Shown: positions 6,838-13,859 of the stretch, one piece after another
How the letters are laid out: every line of letters begins with the position of its first letter
How positions within the stretch are numbered: the first letter of the stretch is position 1
DNA from: Halorubrum salinum
Lineage (GTDB): Archaea > Halobacteriota > Halobacteria > Halobacteriales > Haloferacaceae
Direction: 5' to 3'
NCBI RefSeq assembly: GCF_024494575.1
Contig: NZ_JANHDO010000003.1
Coordinates: 124,001-188,000, forward strand
DNA length: 64,000 bases
Notes under the pieces: generated by a model
Told to the model about the DNA's origin: nothing
Seen by the model: only the letters and a program-made list of their open reading frames with translations
The model's database searches: none
Program-made: the position numbers and the translations under genes

Positions 6838-7359
6838 TTAGACTTCGATCGGCTCTCCATCCGACTCCTGTTTCGCGCACTCCAGACACCGCTCGCCGGC
6901 GAATCCGGGCGATGTCGCGAGCGGTTCCGCCGGCTCGCCGCACCCGTCGCAGACATCGTCGTCCGAGACGCCAGCTGCACGCCGCCGGCGCTCGCGCTTC
7001 TCGTCTTCGGCCCACGCCCGAACCTGCTCCTGCGTGATCGACGCGTGCCGAGCGTGCTCGACCGGCTCGATGTTCTCCGGGCGGTTGTCCCACTTGACGC
7101 CGTTGCAGTGGTGAACGTCCTTCTCCGCGAGATCGTCGAGGACCGACTCGATCGGCTCGTCGAGCGAGTAGCACTCGACGACTGCGAGCAGCCGGTGATG
7201 CGCGACGTAGACGTCCTCCCGTCCGGCTGTCGGTGTGTGCGGTCGGTGCTCTGTCGACCGCCAGCGCTCGTAGCCGGCTCCGCTCCCGTCACCGGCCTTC
7301 GCGTGCTCGAACCGAGCGTACGGCTGAACGCGGTTCTCGCCGAGGTGATAGTGTTGCAC
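6838..7359 (-). CDS. HNH endonuclease with C-terminal zinc finger
   Basis: The middle of this 173-residue protein has the HNH core: VAHHRLLAVVECYSL, then KDVHHCNGVKWDNRPENIEPV, with the paired His, central Asn and final Asn of phage-type HNH nucleases. The C-terminal 40 residues add CDGCGEP and RCLECAK, a second zinc-binding unit. Stand-alone HNH enzymes in viruses nick or cut DNA during packaging, recombination or homing. It sits between the PCNA and small-protein genes and starts at a GTG after GAGGTGATG, just downstream of the PCNA stop. Whether it is a homing nuclease inserted later or a working part of the replication module cannot be told from sequence alone. Confidence 0.88.
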   Translation of the reverse strand: MQHYHLGENRVQPYARFEHAKAGDGSGAGYERWRSTEHRPHTPTAGREDVYVAHHRLLAVVECYSLDEPIESVLDDLAEKDVHHCNGVKWDNRPENIEPVEHARHASITQEQVRAWAEDEKRERRRRAAGVSDDDVCDGCGEPAEPLATSPGFAGERCLECAKQESDGEPIEV

Positions 7360-7371
7360 ACGATCATCACC

Positions 7372-8226
7372 TCATTTATTCTCGACCCGCGGGGCGAGCA
7401 TCATCTGCACGTTGCCGAAGCCGTCTGCGAACTCGTAGGTCAGGAACACCGGCATCTCGTCGTCGAGTTTACCGGCCAGTTCCGTTCCACTGCTCAGCGG
7501 CTTGAGCATCCCCTTGTACTTGCTCCCGCCCTTCGATCCACCAATCAGATATGCGACCGAGAAGAGAGACTCGACCCTCTCGGAGAAGTTCGCATCGAGC
7601 AGATCGTCGGATTCGATCACTGTCCGGATTTCGTCGATGTCACCTTCTCCGCTGACTGCGAGCGCTTCGGCGTCGACATCGGCTTCAAACCTGACGTGAT
7701 CGGTCACCAGGTCGGCGTTCTCGACCGCGTCGCGGAACACCTTCGCGTCGACTTCGAACTCCGCTCTGTGGTCGATCTCCGGAATCTCCGGCTCCTGCCG
7801 GATCGCGTCCGGGTCGATCCCCGCCATTTCGACTTCGACGTTCGTGTGCTCTATCTCGATCGACCGTTTCTCAGGACTGTATGAGAGCTTCACCTGGTCG
7901 CTGCCGCTCGCTCCGTCGACGTAGTCGTCGAGTTTCTGGATGTTGATACCGATCGGGAACATCCCGTCGCCGACTGACTCGAACGCTCCCTCCTCCACTT
8001 CGAGGTCGACCATCGCGACGTTCGCCGGGTCGACAGCCGCGACCGACAGCCCGTCGTGGCCGATCCGGAATATCGCCTCGTCGACGACAGTCAGCAGCTG
8101 GTCGATCACCTGCTGGAGCACTTCGGCACGAATGATGACCGTCATGTTGTCGACCGGTTCGGCCTCGGTCTCCGGCGTCTGGTCGTCGTCTGCGGTGCTC
8201 TCCACGTCCGCGTCAGCGGCTGCCAT
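7372..8226 (-). CDS. pcn: DNA polymerase sliding clamp (PCNA), element-encoded
   Basis: The 284-residue product has the PCNA two-domain pattern: LQQVIDQLLTVVDEAIFRIGHDGLSVAAVDPANVAMVDLEV in domain 1, the acidic interdomain region, and a second copy ending EMPVFLTYEFADGFGNVQMMLAPR. PCNA forms a trimeric ring that tethers polymerase and other replication enzymes. It is preceded by a 28-residue acidic extension (ADADVESTADDD and so on) not found on normal clamps; an internal Met (NMTVIIRAEV) would give the standard length. The ATG at 8226 has GGAGGTG upstream and overlaps the preceding stop, so translation from there is favoured. PCNA genes occur in some tailed haloviruses. The host should carry its own copy elsewhere, so this one points to virus-directed replication. 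Confidence 0.93.
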   Translation of the reverse strand: MAAADADVESTADDDQTPETEAEPVDNMTVIIRAEVLQQVIDQLLTVVDEAIFRIGHDGLSVAAVDPANVAMVDLEVEEGAFESVGDGMFPIGINIQKLDDYVDGASGSDQVKLSYSPEKRSIEIEHTNVEVEMAGIDPDAIRQEPEIPEIDHRAEFEVDAKVFRDAVENADLVTDHVRFEADVDAEALAVSGEGDIDEIRTVIESDDLLDANFSERVESLFSVAYLIGGSKGGSKYKGMLKPLSSGTELAGKLDDEMPVFLTYEFADGFGNVQMMLAPRVENK

Positions 8227-8738
8227 CACGCACCACCTCCGACATCGTCGTCAGTCGCGTCCTCGGCGTCGGTACTCCCGTCGATCTCGGTGGTGTTGGC
8301 ACTCATAGTCGTAGCTCCCGCAAACCGCTCAGTCGTCCGCTCGATGCTCTCCGGCACGCCGCTCAGCGTCTGCTCTAACTCGTCTGCGGAGATCCCCGCC
8401 GGCGCTTCCACGACGATCGAGACGTCGCCCCGCTCGGCCGTTCCGAGCACTCGGTCCCCGGAGATCTCGACGTCGAGGACCGTCGGCTGCGTCGACGCCG
8501 ACCCCGGCTGTGGCTCGCGCGGTGCTGTGCCGCCGTCCGTCGCGACCTCGTCGGTGTCGCCGTTCTCGGCGTTCTCGTCGACGTCGTCGCGTCCGCGTCG
8601 AACGCCGATGGCGTACGCCACGGCTGCGACGCCGATTCCACCCAGCACTGCGCCGCCTTGCGCCGTGACCATCGCGGCTCCAGCGCCGACTCCGAGCCCC
8701 GTTCCTATCCCCGCGAGCCAGTCATTCGAGATCTTCAT
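8226..8738 (-). CDS. Membrane-anchored hypothetical protein, 170 residues
   Basis: Start at MKISNDWLAGIG, with GGAGGG upstream; the stop overlaps the PCNA start. Residues 7-45 are a Gly/Ala-rich hydrophobic region that can form one or two membrane helices (GLGVGAGAAMV, GIGVAAVAYAIGV). An arginine cluster follows, then a long acidic, disordered-looking tail with a short beta segment (PTVLDVEISGDRVLG, GDVSIVVEAP). Coupled to PCNA, it might link replication to the membrane, but this is inference only. Confidence 0.65.
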   Translation of the reverse strand: MKISNDWLAGIGTGLGVGAGAAMVTAQGGAVLGGIGVAAVAYAIGVRRGRDDVDENAENGDTDEVATDGGTAPREPQPGSASTQPTVLDVEISGDRVLGTAERGDVSIVVEAPAGISADELEQTLSGVPESIERTTERFAGATTMSANTTEIDGSTDAEDATDDDVGGGA

Positions 8739-8962
8739 GCTTCCCTCCAGTAGTCGACCACGTGGCTCGCGTTCTCCGCGTCGTGCTCCCACGGATCCGA
8801 GTCTCCGACCTCCAGCAGCAGCGTCGCCGTCGACTCGCACGTGCAGCAGTAGCACGAGACGACCCGCCGCTCGTCGGTGTCGACCTCGTAGGGCTCCGGA
8901 TCGGACGGACCGCTCATGTCCACGTTCTCGGCCGCACCGACGACCGAGATCTCGGGTGACAT
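8735..8962 (-). CDS. Small Cys-rich protein, 75 residues
   Basis: The product carries a compact VVSCYCCTCES cluster (four Cys in six residues) and a C-terminal His/Asp segment (WEHDAENASHVVDYW) that could complete a metal site. A GGAGGTGA Shine-Dalgarno element lies upstream of the ATG. It overlaps both neighbours by one to four bases. No family assigned. Confidence 0.65.
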   Translation of the reverse strand: MSPEISVVGAAENVDMSGPSDPEPYEVDTDERRVVSCYCCTCESTATLLLEVGDSDPWEHDAENASHVVDYWREA

Positions 8963-9411
8963 CAGCTGTCACCTCCGTTTGATTCCACGTCGTACTCTTG
9001 GCCTTCTTCCGGGAGCGCTACGTGGAGCACGTGCTCCTCGTCGCCGTCGTCAGTCAGTGATCCGCGCGCCTCAACGCCGTGCGGCACCGGTTCCATCTCG
9101 ACAGGCGAACCGGCGAGGTAGACCGACCACTCCGTGAGATCCGTCGTATTCCGAATCGAAACCCGCCATCCGAGCGGGATCGCTCTCGACGACTCCGTGA
9201 CCGCGTCATCACCCCAGACGACGCACTCCGGACACGTGAACAGGAACGTGTGCTCTCCGAACTGAACGTCGAGCTGCGAGTCGCAGTCTCCGCACGTCGC
9301 GTCGACGCGGTATCCGCGGACGTAGGCTGTCCCGCCGGCCACCCACGCGTAGTAGTCCTCCTCGAACGGACATTCGTGTGGCCCGCTCCGAACATCGTCA
9401 GTGGCGCTCAT
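8962..9411 (-). CDS. Zinc-binding hypothetical protein, 149 residues
   Basis: Two cysteine knuckles, ATCGDCDSQ and FTCPECVVWG, about 20 residues apart in the first half, form a zinc ribbon. The second half is beta-rich and acidic (GWRVSIRNTTDLTEWSVYLAG), resembling a small recognition or scaffold domain. GGAGGTGG precedes the start. It is part of the leftward array; function unknown. Confidence 0.68.
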   Translation of the reverse strand: MSATDDVRSGPHECPFEEDYYAWVAGGTAYVRGYRVDATCGDCDSQLDVQFGEHTFLFTCPECVVWGDDAVTESSRAIPLGWRVSIRNTTDLTEWSVYLAGSPVEMEPVPHGVEARGSLTDDGDEEHVLHVALPEEGQEYDVESNGGDS

Positions 9412-9926
9412 TCGCCCACCTCCGCGTTCGCAAGCTCTTCAAGGCGCTCGCGTGCTTCCCCGCCGTCGGTTGCTGCTTCCGACTCCGTCGAGGACGTCGA
9501 CGCCGGCGTCTCGTCGACGAACGACGCATCTCCCCCTTCCGCCGAACCCACGATGAGCCACACGTGTTTCACGCCTTGGTGCAGCCGGACCATGTCACCG
9601 CCCTTCAGCGGCTTCACCACCAGCCGCCGAATCGCATCCGTATTGATGTTCATCTTGTTCGCCAGCATCGACTCGGCCGTCTCCAGCTCCATCCACCCGC
9701 CGACGCCCGTCCACTCCACGAGCAGACGGTGACCTTCGCGGGCCTTCACCGAGATCTCACTCTCGTCTCCGGTCTCGCTCCCTCCATCGCCTAGGAAAGC
9801 CGCACGCAGTCCGTTCCGAATCGCGTCCGACTTCGATCCTTCCGACTCGGCTGCATCTTCGATCGCCCCCGCCAGCTCTGGATCGTCGACGCGGAACGAC
9901 ACCAGCCCCGTTCCGTCTTCGCTCAT
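9408..9926 (-). CDS. Ribbon-helix-helix-like DNA-binding protein, 172 residues
   Basis: Start at MSEDGTGLVSFRVDD. Residues 7-40 fit a ribbon-helix-helix: a beta strand VSFRV, helix ELAGAIEDAAESEG, turn, then helix KSDAIRNGLRAAF. The remaining part has a beta-rich second domain (HRLLVEWTGVGGWMEL, KHVWLIVGSAEGG) and an acidic tail. RHH proteins are common virus and plasmid repressors or partition regulators. It lies just downstream of repeated GTAATACAG boxes that could be its operators (autoregulation; inference). Confidence 0.7.
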   Translation of the reverse strand: MSEDGTGLVSFRVDDPELAGAIEDAAESEGSKSDAIRNGLRAAFLGDGGSETGDESEISVKAREGHRLLVEWTGVGGWMELETAESMLANKMNINTDAIRRLVVKPLKGGDMVRLHQGVKHVWLIVGSAEGGDASFVDETPASTSSTESEAATDGGEARERLEELANAEVGE

Positions 9927-10189
9927 GCTGCCACCCCCTCGCCTGCGAGCACGCCCAGTCGGCCGCATAATGCGCCCCAGCGCGCGCGCCGCCCTCTGTT
10001 CGCGCTCACACACGCACCTGCGCCACGTGGACACCGATTTCTGTACCCCCCCGTACCTGTATTAACGAAACCGATTCGAGAGGTAGAGGCTTCAAAGGCC
10101 TCTAATTCTGCGTTATATGCTGTAATACAGGTGTACAGTTCTGTATTACTCCAGTTGTTCCACACGAAACAGTCGAAACGGGGGTTCAT
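9923..10189 (-). CDS. Possible 88-residue protein (alternatively an untranslated control region)
   Basis: A frame from ATG at 10189 overlaps the SWIM gene stop (CGATGAAC) and ends in an ATGA overlap with the ribbon-helix-helix gene, as real genes here do. But its first half crosses the most AT-rich segment of the operon, which contains inverted repeats, and its second half is Arg/Gly-rich low-complexity sequence (SANRGRRARWG). No motif is visible. It may be a genuine small protein, or the overlap may be chance and the segment a promoter/operator. Evidence is evenly balanced. Confidence 0.35.
   Translation of the reverse strand: MNPRFDCFVWNNWSNTELYTCITAYNAELEAFEASTSRIGFVNTGTGGYRNRCPRGAGACVSANRGRRARWGALCGRLGVLAGEGVAA
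10041..10148. promoter_or_regulatory. Cluster of repeated CTGTATTA boxes and a hairpin: operator or iterons
   Basis: An inverted pair CCTGTATTA (10056-10064) and TAATACAGG (10123-10131), plus a third CTGTATTA (10141-10148), lie in AT-rich sequence within a G+C-rich element. Paired CTGTAC (10041-10046) and GTACAG (10133-10138) extend the symmetry. Between them an AGAGGC / GCCTCT hairpin (10085-10103, 7-base loop) sits near the centre. This looks like a protein-binding control region or an origin with iterons. The downstream ribbon-helix-helix gene is the obvious candidate binder. Confidence 0.55.
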
Positions 10190-10650
10190 CGTTCACCCCC
10201 GTCCGTGACGACCATGTGGTCGGTCACGGGGAGTTCGACCTGCGCCTCCGCGCCGGAGAAGTCGAACCACCACGGCGGCGAGAGGTACGTCCGACCGGTG
10301 TCGAGATTTGTGACGCCGAGCTGGTCGCGAGACCAGCGCCACCACAGCAGCGCGACGTGAGCGCACCAGCCGCGGTAGCTCCAGCCGTCGCACTCGCATT
10401 CGGCGACGAGATTGCCGCCGTAGAGCGCGAAGAGAACGCGATGGTGCGTGATCTCGTCGCGGCCATCGACGTATCCGAGAAGCACGTCGAACTCGGCCGG
10501 GTTCGCCGGCGAGACATCCGACTTCGCCGCCTGTGCGCGGTGCCAGCTCGTCGACGTTGTCCATCCGCTCGGGAATCGCAGCTGTTCGGGCTCGCCGAGT
10601 TGGTTCGCGATCTGCTCGCGCTGCTCCTCGACGGAGGTCTCGACGCTCAT
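10186..10650 (-). CDS. SWIM zinc-finger protein, 154 residues
   Basis: The SWIM signature C-x-C ... C-x-H is present at residues about 85-98 (AECECDGWSYRGWCAHVALLWW). The upstream segment (EFDVLLGYVDGRDEITHHRVLFAL) and downstream beta-rich segment resemble other haloarchaeal SWIM proteins found on plasmids and proviruses. SWIM domains bind zinc and mediate DNA or protein binding; some act with recombinases or transposases. GGGGGTGA precedes the ATG, which overlaps the upstream 35-codon gene. Confidence 0.82.
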   Translation of the reverse strand: MSVETSVEEQREQIANQLGEPEQLRFPSGWTTSTSWHRAQAAKSDVSPANPAEFDVLLGYVDGRDEITHHRVLFALYGGNLVAECECDGWSYRGWCAHVALLWWRWSRDQLGVTNLDTGRTYLSPPWWFDFSGAEAQVELPVTDHMVVTDGGER

Positions 10651-10754
10651 AGCTCACCCCCGTAGCTGCAGTTGGGGCACGCGTCGTACGGGATCGCACT
10701 GCCGGGCTTCGACGTCCGCTTAAGCTTCGCTCCGCACTCCGGACAGTACCTCAT
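10647..10754 (-). CDS. Zinc-ribbon micro-protein, 35 residues
   Basis: The frame MRYCPECGAKLKRTS ... YDACPNCSYGG encodes an almost minimal zinc ribbon with two C-P-x-C knuckles and a basic linker, very close to the zinc ribbon of TFS/RPB9-like and other archaeal small proteins. ATG at 10754 overlaps the upstream stop and its own stop overlaps the SWIM ATG, so it is embedded in the operon. Strong coding case despite its size. Confidence 0.75.
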   Translation of the reverse strand: MRYCPECGAKLKRTSKPGSAIPYDACPNCSYGGEL

Positions 10755-10870
10755 GGCCGGCACACCCCCTCATCGCGAGCCGGACAGATCTGTTCCGGTT
10801 CGTCGATGAAGAACCCGCAGAATTCGCAGATGGAGCGGGTTTCGCCAGTCGTCTCCGCGGGGGCACTCAT
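10751..10870 (-). CDS. First gene of leftward operon: 39-residue Cys-rich protein
   Basis: The ATG at 10870 starts MSAPAETTGETRSICEFCGFFI, followed by two more cysteines (QICPARDEGVC), a plausible zinc site. It is the gene nearest the tRNA and probably the first of the transcript, because TATA-like sequences lie 20 to 55 bases upstream. A longer frame reaching into the tRNA is not credible. Confidence 0.62.
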   Translation of the reverse strand: MSAPAETTGETRSICEFCGFFIDEPEQICPARDEGVCRP

Positions 10871-10886
10871 AAAGACCCCCTCCCGA

Positions 10887-10929
10887 CGGTATAAGTGTCT
10901 CTCGCCGTCGTGCGGTTTCCGCTTATAAG
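10887..10929 (-). promoter_or_regulatory. Probable promoter of the leftward element operon
   Basis: Read on the minus strand, two TATA-type boxes occur: CACTTATAAGCGG (about 10919-10931) and CACTTATACC (about 10886-10895). The first lies 50 to 60 bases before the first start codon and the second 17 to 25 bases before it. Between the tRNA 3' end and the first gene this is the only AT-rich stretch. Confidence 0.5.
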
Positions 10930-10933
10930 TGAG

Positions 10934-11008
10934 TGGGTTGGGGCGGATTTGAACCGCCGGCCTCCTCCATGTCAAGGAGGTGTCATAACCGGACTAGACT
11001 ACCAACCC
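10934..11008 (-). tRNA. tRNA-Val (anticodon GAC); element insertion site
   Basis: On the minus strand a GGGTTGG / CCAACCC acceptor stem, anticodon stem CCTCC/GGAGG with loop TTGACAT (anticodon GAC), and a T arm GGCGGTTCAAATCCGCC are all present; the CCA is not encoded. The 3' end faces the mobile element, which starts within about 60 bases. tRNA 3' ends are the usual attachment site of archaeal proviruses. No second copy of the tRNA 3' part is found inside the window, so the other junction should lie to the left of base 1. Confidence 0.95.
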
Positions 11009-11179
11009 GCGGGGCGTTCAATCGCATCTCGTGGTATCCGGGGGATATAATTGAACCTTTCGTTTCGGCCGCCCGCGGTGGGGCGCGGTCAGTCGATCCG
11101 AGCGCCGCCGCCTGCCCACACGTCTCCCCCGGTGACGCGCTTTCGACCGCCTTTTTGCGTTCGACGAGTGTGTGCTCGC

Positions 11180-12280
11180 ATGGTCGATCTCTCCGCTCGC
11201 ACCGACAGGCTCGACGAGTACCTCGATCGTCGCGGACTCGAAGCGGTCTGGTTCGCTAAGCCGAACGGCTTCGCGTGGCTCACCGGCGGCGACAACGTCG
11301 TCGACGGCGACGCAGACGTCGGGGTCGCCGCGGCCGGCTACGACGGCGAACTCCGCGTGATCGCGGCCAACAACGAGGCCGACAGGCTCGCAGACGAGGA
11401 GTTGCCGGATCGGCTCCACGTCGAGTCGTTCCCGTGGCACGCCTCGTCGCTCGCCGAGGAGGTCGCCGCCCGATCGCCCGCCCCCGCGGCCGCGGACTTC
11501 GACGTCCCCGAGTTCGAGCGCGTCGACGGCGGCCGCCTCCGGCAGCCGCTCACCGACGGCGACGTCGAGCGGTACCGCGATCTGGGCCGCGAGGCGGCCG
11601 CCGCCCTCGAAACCGTCTGCCGGAACCTCGAACCCGAGGACCCGGAGTACGAGGTCGCCGCCGGCATCGACATCTCGCTTTCCTCACGGGACGTGAACAC
11701 CCCCGTCGTGTTGGTCGGCGGCGGCGAGCGGGCGCAGGCGTACCGACACTACACGCCGACGGACGCCACGCTCGGGGACTACGCGCTCGTCTCTATCACC
11801 GCCGAGCGCGCGGGGCTGTACGCCTCGCTCACGCGCACCGTCGCCTTCGACGCGCCGGAGTGGTTGAAAGAGCGTCACCGCGCGGCCGCCCGCGTCGAGG
11901 CGACCGCGCTCGCGGCGACGGAGGCGGCCGCGGCCGACGGCGGCACCGCCGGAGACGTGTTCGCGGCGATCCGCGAGGCGTACGACGCCGTGGGACATCC
12001 GGGCGAGTGGCGCGAACACCATCAGGGCGGCGCTGCCGGGTTCGCGGGCCGCGAGTGGATCGCGACGCCCGAGAGCGACGAGCCGGTGAGCCGTCCGATG
12101 GGCTACGCGTGGAACCCCACCGTACAGGGAACGAAAAGCGAGGACACCCACCTCGTCGCGAGCGATCGGACCGAGACGCTCACGAAGACGGGTCAGTGGC
12201 CGACACACGAGGTCGAGCCCGTCGCGGTCGACGGAGTCTCGACCGAGTCGCGGGAGCTGACCGCGCCGGTGATCCGGTGA
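11180..12280 (+). CDS. M24-fold (Xaa-Pro peptidase/creatinase-like) protein, probably non-catalytic
   Basis: The 366-residue protein has the two-domain pattern of M24B proteins: a creatinase N-domain (AVWFAKPNGFAWLTGG near residue 20) and a pita-bread C-domain. Canonical M24 peptidases bind two metals through Asp, Asp, His, Glu, Glu. Here the region LGDYALVSITAERAGLYASLTRT lacks both aspartates expected in the D-x-G...SDxTRT pattern, and a Trp-Asn-Pro replaces the usual Glu-Pro-Gly. The His-rich (EHHQGG) and final Ser-Glu-Asp segments remain. It is more like creatinase or a pseudo-enzyme than an aminopeptidase. It is the first chromosomal gene after the tRNA. Confidence 0.8.
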   Translation: MVDLSARTDRLDEYLDRRGLEAVWFAKPNGFAWLTGGDNVVDGDADVGVAAAGYDGELRVIAANNEADRLADEELPDRLHVESFPWHASSLAEEVAARSPAPAAADFDVPEFERVDGGRLRQPLTDGDVERYRDLGREAAAALETVCRNLEPEDPEYEVAAGIDISLSSRDVNTPVVLVGGGERAQAYRHYTPTDATLGDYALVSITAERAGLYASLTRTVAFDAPEWLKERHRAAARVEATALAATEAAAADGGTAGDVFAAIREAYDAVGHPGEWREHHQGGAAGFAGREWIATPESDEPVSRPMGYAWNPTVQGTKSEDTHLVASDRTETLTKTGQWPTHEVEPVAVDGVSTESRELTAPVIR

Positions 12281-12326
12281 CGCGGCGAAGAACGGAGAGT
12301 GACGCCCGGCGGGTCCGGCCGCTCGG

Positions 12327-13724
12327 TCAGTAGACGTACTCGCTCTCGTCGATGCCGACGTAGCTCTTCTTGACGCGGCGTTTGTTCCACTTGTACGCCA
12401 AAAGCAGCTTCACGGACTCCCAGCCGGAGCGGTACGGCTGTGCGAGCAGGCCGTCGCCCGCCTCCGCCGCGAGCATCGCGTCGGCCGCGCCGATGATCCG
12501 GTTCCAGTCGTCGGGGTCGTACTCCGCCACCATATCCGCCATCGTCACGTTCCGGACGACCTCGTCGCCGATCGCCTCCTTCCACCGCCTGTTGTACGAT
12601 CCGAGGTCGCCCTCGGCGGCCAGTTCGCCCGCGATCGCGCCGGTGCGGACCGCCACGTGGTCGCCCCCCTCGTGGAAGGCGGAGGTCGTCCCCATCGCCC
12701 CGCCCGCGACCGCGATCCCCGCGTCCGTCGGTGAATCGATCGGACGCGTCGAGGAGATCGGGTACGTCTCCGTGCCGTCGCGCTTGCCGGCGTCCTCGAC
12801 GATCGGAAAGTCTTCCTCGATGTCGTACTCGTCGCCGTACTGCCACTCCAGCAGTCGCCGGATGTACTCGCCGCCCTGCGGGATCGAGTCGTCGTCGGAA
12901 TCGAGAAGCGCGTACGCGTCGCGGTCGAACTCGTCGATGTCCAAGCCGATCGGCATCGTGAGCCCGACCCGACAGACGCGGTCCGCGTTCGGGAAGATCC
13001 ACGGGTACGCGGTCTCGCCGGGCATGACGCCCCACCAGAAGACGATCGCGTCCTTCACCTCCTCGTACACCGCTTCGGGGACCCGGCGGTACTCCTGATA
13101 CGCGATGTGGTTCGCCGTCCGCGAGGCGAGCCGCTCCGAGGCGGGCGCGTCCGCGGGCAGGTACTCGTCGAGGACGCGGTTCGTGACCGTGCGCTGGGGG
13201 CCGTCGGCGAGGACGACGAAGTCGGCCCCGATCGATTCGCCGGAGGCGAGTTCGACGACGTGGCGGGGACGGTCCGCGTCGGCCGCGCCGGGCTCGATCG
13301 ACGGATCGGTGTCGATGCCACGGACGGACACCCCGGCGCGGTACTCGGCTCCGGCGTCTTCCGCTCGGTCGCGAAGCCAGTCGTCGAACCGCGCGCGGTG
13401 GAAGGTGTAGCCGAACTCGTCGTACGAGGAGTCGATCCCGGTCGACGTGAGCGTCGCGGCCTCGTCGGGGCCACGGAACTCGGCGCGGTTCAGCTCCCGC
13501 TGGAGGACGCCGTCGTCGAACTCGTCGGGGTGGATACCCATGATATCGACCCAGTAGTCCAAGATCCCGGCGGCGTCTGTGGAGTCGGGACCGAGGCGGT
13601 CCCGATCGTCCCGCGGTACCCCCTTCTCCAAGACCAGGGCACCCGCGTCGCCGGTCGCGGCGGCGTGCGCTGCGGCGGAGCCAGCCGGCCCGCCCCCAAC
13701 GATTGCGACGTCTACGCGTTCCAT
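12327..13724 (-). CDS. Geranylgeranyl reductase family FAD-dependent oxidoreductase
   Basis: The 465-residue flavoprotein opens with the FAD-binding motif VAIVGGGPAGSAAAHAAA. It has the second dinucleotide-side motif FVVLADGPQRTVTN near residue 170 and the family's conserved PWIFPNADRVCRVGL block near 240. The family reduces geranylgeranyl chains of archaeal lipids, isoprenoid quinones or pigments. Haloarchaea carry several paralogues, and this one does not show clear features of the essential digeranylgeranylglycerophospholipid reductase, so substrate is open. It is transcribed convergently to the M24 gene with a 46-base gap. Confidence 0.88.
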   Translation of the reverse strand: MERVDVAIVGGGPAGSAAAHAAATGDAGALVLEKGVPRDDRDRLGPDSTDAAGILDYWVDIMGIHPDEFDDGVLQRELNRAEFRGPDEAATLTSTGIDSSYDEFGYTFHRARFDDWLRDRAEDAGAEYRAGVSVRGIDTDPSIEPGAADADRPRHVVELASGESIGADFVVLADGPQRTVTNRVLDEYLPADAPASERLASRTANHIAYQEYRRVPEAVYEEVKDAIVFWWGVMPGETAYPWIFPNADRVCRVGLTMPIGLDIDEFDRDAYALLDSDDDSIPQGGEYIRRLLEWQYGDEYDIEEDFPIVEDAGKRDGTETYPISSTRPIDSPTDAGIAVAGGAMGTTSAFHEGGDHVAVRTGAIAGELAAEGDLGSYNRRWKEAIGDEVVRNVTMADMVAEYDPDDWNRIIGAADAMLAAEAGDGLLAQPYRSGWESVKLLLAYKWNKRRVKKSYVGIDESEYVY

Positions 13725-13859
13725 ACCCCGTGAGGTTCCCGTCCGAGTATTAAATTCACGGTCCGGAGACCGCGATCGGGTCGTTCATCGTCGTTCGTTA
13801 CTGGTTAGAGCGCCGGAGAGACACGTTTTAGACGGTCCGGAGTCGCCGATCCGACACAC

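Noticed and set aside
1-10930. A duplicate of the tRNA-Val 3' end that would mark the second attachment site
   Set aside because: Searched by eye for the GGCGGTTCAAATCCGCC and CCAACCCA segments inside the element; not found in the window, so the other junction was not called.
11275-12333. 352-codon frame overlapping the M24 gene
   Set aside because: Arg-rich alternate frame; the M24 frame has clear family signatures and acidic composition.
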